Part shown: positions 31,120 through 35,297 of the stretch, piece by piece
How the letters are laid out: every line of letters starts with the position of its first letter
How positions within the stretch are numbered: the stretch's first letter is position 1
From: Actinomycetes bacterium
GTDB lineage: Bacteria > Actinomycetota > Acidimicrobiia > Spongiisociales > UBA5794
Direction of reading: 5' to 3'
Assembly: GCA_023336815.1 (NCBI GenBank)
Contig: JAMBLJ010000113.1
Span: 1 to 35,297, forward strand
Length of the DNA stretch: 35,297 nucleotides
Notes under the pieces: generated by a model
The model's database searches: none
Told to the model about the DNA's origin: nothing
The model's input: only the letters and a program-made list of their open reading frames with translations
Program-made: the position numbers and the translations under genes

Positions 31120-32795
31120 CAGTGCGTAACGGTGGCCAGGTTTTGGTCGACCAACTGCGTATCCATGGCGTGGACACGGTGTACACGGTGCCAGGAGAGA
31201 GTTTCTTGCCTGTGCTTGATGCGCTGTACGACGTCAGGGAAGAGGTTCGGCTTATTACGGCTCGCCACGAGGGTGGTGCCGCGAACATGGCTGAGGCTCA
31301 CGCCAAGCTCATTGGGGCTCCTTCGGTCGTCTTCGTGAATCGGGGGCCCGGGGCAACGCATGCTGCCAATGGCGTTCACACGGCGTTCCAAGATTCGACA
31401 CCGCTGATCGTCTTCATCGGTCAGGGTCCACGGGAGTTCCTTGATCGCGAGTCGTTTCAGGAGATGGACCACAGGATCTTCTTCAGCGAAATGACGAAGT
31501 GGGCTGGTCAGATCGAAGACCCAGCCCGCATCCCGGAGCTGGTGAGCAGGGCAATGCACATCTCCATGGAAGGTCGGCCAGGTCCCGTTGCTCTGGCACT
31601 CCCAGAGGACGTCATGGAGGAACTAACCGACGTTGCTGATGCCAGGCCGTATCGAATCGCTCGTCCCCATCCCGGGACCGATGAGATGTCAGAACTTCGG
31701 ACCATGCTCGTCGCGTCCGAAAAGCCCGTCATGATCGTGGGCGGCGGCGGCTGGACCGCTTCCGCGAGCAGGGATCTTCTTGCGTTTGCCGAGGCGAACC
31801 AGATTCCCACTGTGGCGTCGTTTCGTTGCCAGGACTACGTCGACAACTATTCGGACGTGTTCATTGGGTATGGGGGTCTTGGGATACGCCCCAAGCTCGC
31901 CGAAAGGATCAAGAGGGCGGACCTGTTGCTCGTTGTCGGCGCCAGGCTCGGAGAGGCAACGACGAGTCGGTACTCGCTGGTGGACATACCCACCCCGCAG
32001 CAGGCGCTGGTCCATGTGCATCTTGGTCCCGAGGAGTTGGGCAGCGTCTACCAGGCGAACCTGCCCATCAATGCCGGATACACGGAGTTTGCTTCCGCTG
32101 CCCGTGCGCTCGACCCGGTGGCTCATGATCGCTGGGATGCATGGGCAGCTTCTGCTCGCGTCGACTACCTCGAAGATCTTGAACCACCAGATGCCCCAGG
32201 GGATCTCAATCTGGCCTCCGTGGTCCGTCACGTGAACGATGTACTCCCTCGGGATGCGATCATCACCAACGGCGCTGGCAACTTCACCGTGTGGGCCCAT
32301 CGGTACTACCAGTTCGAATCGTTCCGTACCCAACTGGGTCCGACCAGTGGTTCGATGGCCTACGGAATCCCTGCCGCTGTAGCCGCAAAGATCGTGCACC
32401 CGGAACGGCCCGTTGTCGCGGTCACAGGCGACGGCGATCTGGCGATGTCGTTGCAAGAGATCGCCACCGCCGTTCAATACGATCTCGATCCCGTGATTCT
32501 TCTCGTGAACAACGGGATGCTTGCAACCATGCGCATGCACCAAGAACGCCGTTTTCCTGGTCGAGTTCACGGCACAGACCTCGTCAACCCAGATTTTCAG
32601 GCGCTCGCCGCATCGTTCGGTCTCCACACGGAGTTGGTCGACCGAGATGGGGACTTCCCAGCCGCCTTCGACCGAGCGCTCAACGCAGGTCGCGCCAGCC
32701 TGATCGAGTTACAGATCGATCCCGACCAACTCACCCCCGGCAAGACGCTGAGCGGGACCCGCAAAGCGGCACTCGACCGATCGGGCGTGGGATGA
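31116..32795 (+). CDS. Thiamine-diphosphate enzyme, acetolactate synthase/decarboxylase superfamily
   Basis: This 559-aa protein has the three-domain layout of acetolactate synthase, benzoylformate decarboxylase and related enzymes. The cofactor-activating Glu52 is in ARHEGGAANMAEA. The cofactor motif GDGD is at 438-441, with Asn465-Asn466 closing the ThDP/Mg motif. The middle domain (about 190-330) is present. It is not clearly an anabolic IlvB; no IlvN regulatory subunit follows and the context is catabolic. Decarboxylation of a 2-keto acid to an aldehyde, or a carboligation, are the likely reactions. The tautomerase and aldehyde dehydrogenase downstream fit the former. Confidence 0.9.
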   Translation: MTVRNGGQVLVDQLRIHGVDTVYTVPGESFLPVLDALYDVREEVRLITARHEGGAANMAEAHAKLIGAPSVVFVNRGPGATHAANGVHTAFQDSTPLIVFIGQGPREFLDRESFQEMDHRIFFSEMTKWAGQIEDPARIPELVSRAMHISMEGRPGPVALALPEDVMEELTDVADARPYRIARPHPGTDEMSELRTMLVASEKPVMIVGGGGWTASASRDLLAFAEANQIPTVASFRCQDYVDNYSDVFIGYGGLGIRPKLAERIKRADLLLVVGARLGEATTSRYSLVDIPTPQQALVHVHLGPEELGSVYQANLPINAGYTEFASAARALDPVAHDRWDAWAASARVDYLEDLEPPDAPGDLNLASVVRHVNDVLPRDAIITNGAGNFTVWAHRYYQFESFRTQLGPTSGSMAYGIPAAVAAKIVHPERPVVAVTGDGDLAMSLQEIATAVQYDLDPVILLVNNGMLATMRMHQERRFPGRVHGTDLVNPDFQALAASFGLHTELVDRDGDFPAAFDRALNAGRASLIELQIDPDQLTPGKTLSGTRKAALDRSGVG

Positions 32796-32798
32796 CGT

Positions 32799-32804
32799 AT
32801 AGTT
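32799..32804 (+). promoter_or_regulatory. Putative -10 before the tautomerase gene
   Basis: TATAGT lies just after the ThDP-enzyme stop and 27 nt before the start, followed by AGGAGG. The same hexamer appears at three other gene fronts in the window, but no -35 is obvious here. Confidence 0.35.
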
Positions 32805-32831
32805 TCGTTTGGGTCCGACAAGGAGGAAATG

Positions 32832-33035
32832 ATGCCGATGATTCGGGTCGAACTATTCGACTACCGCATTGACGACGAGGTGAGTGCCAAGCTCATCAAA
32901 GGCATGACGGACGTTATGTGCGACGTCATACACGAGAGCATGCGCGACCACACTTTCGTAATCGTGGAGGGCCACTCACCGAAGAATTGGGGAGTGGGCG
33001 GTCGTCCCTGGCCGGTTGACGAGATGGAAGTCTGA
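32832..33035 (+). CDS. 4-oxalocrotonate tautomerase-family protein
   Basis: This 67-aa tautomerase-superfamily subunit has its catalytic base as the N-terminal Pro after Met removal. Two ATGs are adjacent. The second (32832) is chosen because it gives Met-Pro-Met-Ile-Arg and so exposes Pro1. AGGAGG lies 5 nt before it. The remainder follows the family (SAKLIKGMTDVMCDVI; TFVIVEGHSPKNWGVGG). Such enzymes shift enol/keto or double-bond positions in dicarboxylic acids, or act as dehalogenases. It sits between the ThDP enzyme and a keto-acid pathway. Confidence 0.9.
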   Translation: MPMIRVELFDYRIDDEVSAKLIKGMTDVMCDVIHESMRDHTFVIVEGHSPKNWGVGGRPWPVDEMEV

Positions 33036-33110
33036 ACGAAACCGGGTTGATCACAAGAGTCGATGCTGGGCGCTGGGGATGCTTTGGCATGCAAAAAGGA
33101 GGACTGACGA

Positions 33111-34685
33111 GTGTTGGAACCGGTACTGATCGACGGTGCTTGGCGAGCGGCTACGAGCGAAGGTTCGTTCAGCGCCATCAATCCCGCAACAGGAGAGCGC
33201 CTTCCAGCGACATTCCCTGTATCGGGTATTGCCGATGTGGAAGCAGCCCTCGACGCTGGCGTACAGGCGGCTCTGGAGCTTCGCGATACTCAACCGGAGG
33301 CCATTGCGGACTTCCTCGATGCCTTTGGCGAAGGTCTTTTGACAAATCGCGACGCACTGGTGGCCAGCGCCGCAGAGGAGACAGGGCTACCGGCAGAACC
33401 TCGCCTCAACACCGTTGAGCTACCTCGCACTGCCGACCAGCTGCATCAAGTGGCGGCCGCGGTCCGGAACCGGTCGTGGGTGATGGCCACAATCGACACC
33501 GGTGCTGGGATTCGATCGATGTTCCGACCGCTCGGCAAGCCCGTTGCGGTCTTTGGACCAAACAACTTTCCATTCGCCTTCAATTCTGTCTCTGGCGGCG
33601 ATTTCGCAGCTGCGATCGCCGCTGGAAATCCCGTAATCGCCAAGGCGCACTCAAGCCATCCGATGACGACGAAGCTCCTCACGGAGATTGCACATTCTTG
33701 CGCCACGGTCACTGGTCTACCTCGAGCGATGGTGCAACTCATCTACCGCCTCCGCCATCTGGACGGAGCATCGTTCGCTGGCGACCCCAAGCTTGGGGCG
33801 ATCGGCTTTACCGGTGGCCGAAGGGGTGGTCTCAGCCTCAAGGGTCCTGCGGACGCAGCTGGGATCCCGATCTACCTTGAGATGAGCAGCGTCAATCCCG
33901 TGTTCGTACTACCTGGCGCTCTCCATGCCCGCGGCGACGAGATCGCTGATGAGTTCTTTGGGTCGTGCACACTCGGCGCTGGTCAGTTCTGCACGAACCC
34001 CGGTCTTGTGATCATTCCAACTGGACATGAAGGAGATGCTTTTGTTGATGCGGCCGCCAAGCTGTTTGCCGAGGCGACGCCGGGCGTTCTCCTGGGTTCT
34101 CCTGACCACATTTCGGATGCGGTCGCTACATTGGTGGGCGCAGGCGCCAAGGTGCTGGTTGGCGGATCGCCCGTCGAGAGGGACGGCTTTGCATTCGCCA
34201 ATACGCTGCTTACCGCGCAAGCAGAGGCGTTCTTCGGCGACCCCGAGAGCCTACAAACCGAGGCATTCGGACCCGTTTCCTTGATCATTCGCGCAGACAC
34301 CATCGAGGAGATGACATCGATCGCGGCCGCCCTTGACGGAAACCTAACTGGAGCTATCTACTCAGCCTCCGATGGATCTGACGACGCAGGGTACTCCGCA
34401 GTTGAGCCCGAGTTGCGGCCGCGTGTCGGAAGATTGCTCAACGACAAGATGCCAACGGGGGTAGCTGTATCTCCAGCGATGAACCATGGCGGTCCGTTCC
34501 CTTCGACGGGTCATCCTGGTTTCACCGCGGTCGGCGTCCCTGCCGCCATCCACCGATTCGCCGCCCTTCACTCTTACGACAACGTTCCAGACGCGCGGCT
34601 CCCGCTTGAGCTGCGTGACCGAAACCCGAACGGAGTCATGGAACGCAACGTGGATCTGCGATGGACGACGGACGACATCGCGTGA
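33111..34685 (+). CDS. Alpha-ketoglutarate semialdehyde (2,5-dioxovalerate) dehydrogenase-like ALDH
   Basis: This 524-aa aldehyde dehydrogenase belongs to the branch that oxidises alpha-ketoglutarate semialdehyde at the end of oxidative pentose and hexarate routes. Branch-typical segments are FGPNNFPFAFNSVSGGDFAAA (148-168), AKAHSSHP (177-184), LEMSSVNPVFVLPGAL (256-271) and LGAGQFCTNPGLV. The catalytic residues are Cys294 and Glu257, with Asn152 and Lys178. GTG 33111 has AAGGAGG about 9 nt upstream. Its stop overlaps the FAH-family gene (GTGA), which in XylX-type pathways makes this enzyme's substrate. This pairing strongly supports the assignment. Confidence 0.92.
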   Translation: MLEPVLIDGAWRAATSEGSFSAINPATGERLPATFPVSGIADVEAALDAGVQAALELRDTQPEAIADFLDAFGEGLLTNRDALVASAAEETGLPAEPRLNTVELPRTADQLHQVAAAVRNRSWVMATIDTGAGIRSMFRPLGKPVAVFGPNNFPFAFNSVSGGDFAAAIAAGNPVIAKAHSSHPMTTKLLTEIAHSCATVTGLPRAMVQLIYRLRHLDGASFAGDPKLGAIGFTGGRRGGLSLKGPADAAGIPIYLEMSSVNPVFVLPGALHARGDEIADEFFGSCTLGAGQFCTNPGLVIIPTGHEGDAFVDAAAKLFAEATPGVLLGSPDHISDAVATLVGAGAKVLVGGSPVERDGFAFANTLLTAQAEAFFGDPESLQTEAFGPVSLIIRADTIEEMTSIAAALDGNLTGAIYSASDGSDDAGYSAVEPELRPRVGRLLNDKMPTGVAVSPAMNHGGPFPSTGHPGFTAVGVPAAIHRFAALHSYDNVPDARLPLELRDRNPNGVMERNVDLRWTTDDIA

Positions 34686-35297
34686 GCACGCGCCTCTCCA
34701 TGGCGTTGCGTCCTCAGGTCGCATTGCCGAGCGACGGGACGGCAGGAACGATCGTGGGCCGCGCTTGGGTTCCGGGCAACCCAGCCGGTCCGAGCGTGGT
34801 ATCGCTGCGCGAAGGGAGCGTGTTCGATATCTCGGCGTCCGCTGCAACGATGTCCGACTTGTGCAATCACGAGGACCCGGTGGCGCTTGCAGCAAACGAA
34901 GGCATCCATCTGGGGTCAATCGAAGAGGTATTGGCCAATTCGGCATACGACAATCGTGCAGATTCCCTGCCGAGCTTCCTTGCTCCGATCGACCTGGCGA
35001 CGGTGAAGGCCAGCGGAGTCACGTTCGCAGCCAGCCTCCTCGAGCGAGTCATTGAGGAACAGGCGCGAGGGGACAGAAGCAAGGCAGAGTCAATTCGAAC
35101 CAGGATCGCGGATGTCATCGGAACGGACCTGTCACAGATCGAACCTGGTTCAGGGGCTGCCATTCGTCTCAAGCGGCACCTCGTCGCAGAAGGTATGTGG
35201 TCGCAGTATCTGGAGGTCGGGATAGGCCCCGATGCTGAAGTGTTTACGAAGGCGTCTCCGATGTCGGCTGTTGGCACCGGCGCCGAGGTCGGGATTC
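34682..35297 (+). CDS. Fumarylacetoacetase-fold dehydratase (XylX-like), truncated by window edge
   Basis: The first 205 codons of a fumarylacetoacetate hydrolase-family protein are visible. The stretch VTFAASLLERVIEEQARGD, the SQYLEVGIGPDAEVFTKASPM segment with its acidic residues, and the following SAVGTGAEVGI resemble XylX-type 2-keto-3-deoxypentonate dehydratases of the Weimberg pathway. These convert the sugar acid to alpha-ketoglutarate semialdehyde. GTG 34682 overlaps the upstream dehydrogenase stop. Metal-binding residues of the C-terminal half lie outside the window. The family is sure; the substrate (deoxy-xylonate, -arabinonate or related) is inferred from the neighbour. Confidence 0.87.
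   Translation, partial: MSTRLSMALRPQVALPSDGTAGTIVGRAWVPGNPAGPSVVSLREGSVFDISASAATMSDLCNHEDPVALAANEGIHLGSIEEVLANSAYDNRADSLPSFLAPIDLATVKASGVTFAASLLERVIEEQARGDRSKAESIRTRIADVIGTDLSQIEPGSGAAIRLKRHLVAEGMWSQYLEVGIGPDAEVFTKASPMSAVGTGAEVGI

Noticed and set aside
31116-32795. Anabolic acetolactate synthase ilvB
   Set aside because: No ilvN or ilvC is adjacent and the context is catabolic; only superfamily membership can be claimed.

Overview
The window looks like chromosomal DNA of a moderately GC-rich actinomycete, most likely of the Acidimicrobiia type. This is inferred from frequent GTG and TTG starts, chains of ATGA/GTGA start-stop overlaps, several putative leaderless promoters, and a lipoprotein whose mature N-terminus is a Ser/Asp-rich then Thr/Ala-rich linker. 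I see no tRNA, rRNA, CRISPR array, insertion sequence, phage gene or transcriptional regulator. Almost every base is coding, and nearly all genes are catabolic enzymes or their transporter.

Layout. (1) 1-4284, minus strand: a four-gene molybdenum hydroxylase in the order FAD subunit, 2Fe-2S subunit, Mo subunit N-part, Mo subunit C-part. The Mo subunit is split as in nicotinate dehydrogenase (NdhFSLM). A truncated short-chain dehydrogenase follows. (2) 4676-13159, plus strand: an SMP-30/gluconolactonase-like lactonase, an isochorismatase-fold hydrolase with Ser in place of the catalytic Cys, a complete Liv-type ABC importer (two permeases, lipoprotein, two ATPases), an extended SDR and an RraA-like protein. 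(3) 13243-18230, plus: a lar operon with a divergent LarA homologue, a small DUF1858-like CxxC protein, LarE, LarB and LarC, followed directly by a CoxG-like membrane-anchored protein. (4) 18453-25134, plus: a second Mo hydroxylase (large, FAD and Fe-S subunits; not a CO dehydrogenase by its active-site loop), an acyl-CoA synthetase, an enoyl-CoA hydratase and a canonical cysteine hydrolase. (5) 25191-27823, minus: a B12-dependent diol/glycerol dehydratase with fused large and medium subunits, the small-subunit gene lying first. (6) 27941-35297, plus: an aldehyde dehydrogenase, NIPSNAP protein, SDR, cupin, thiamine-diphosphate enzyme, tautomerase, alpha-ketoglutarate-semialdehyde-type dehydrogenase and a truncated fumarylacetoacetase-fold (XylX-like) dehydratase.

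How they may work together (inference). The region reads as an import-and-degrade island for hydroxy acids, lactones, polyols or related oxygenated organics. The Liv importer brings substrate in, the lactonase and amidohydrolases open rings or amides, and the Ni-pincer enzyme acts on a 2-hydroxy acid. The Mo hydroxylases and CoA enzymes oxidise and activate the products. The right-hand genes end in the 2-keto-3-deoxypentonate to alpha-ketoglutarate route.

The most unusual parts are three. The LarA homologue lacks one of the two catalytic histidines and the usual substrate-binding Gln/Lys, yet has a complete cofactor-synthesis operon. The DUF1858-like protein is embedded in that operon. The diol dehydratase is fused and permuted and has no reactivase in view.
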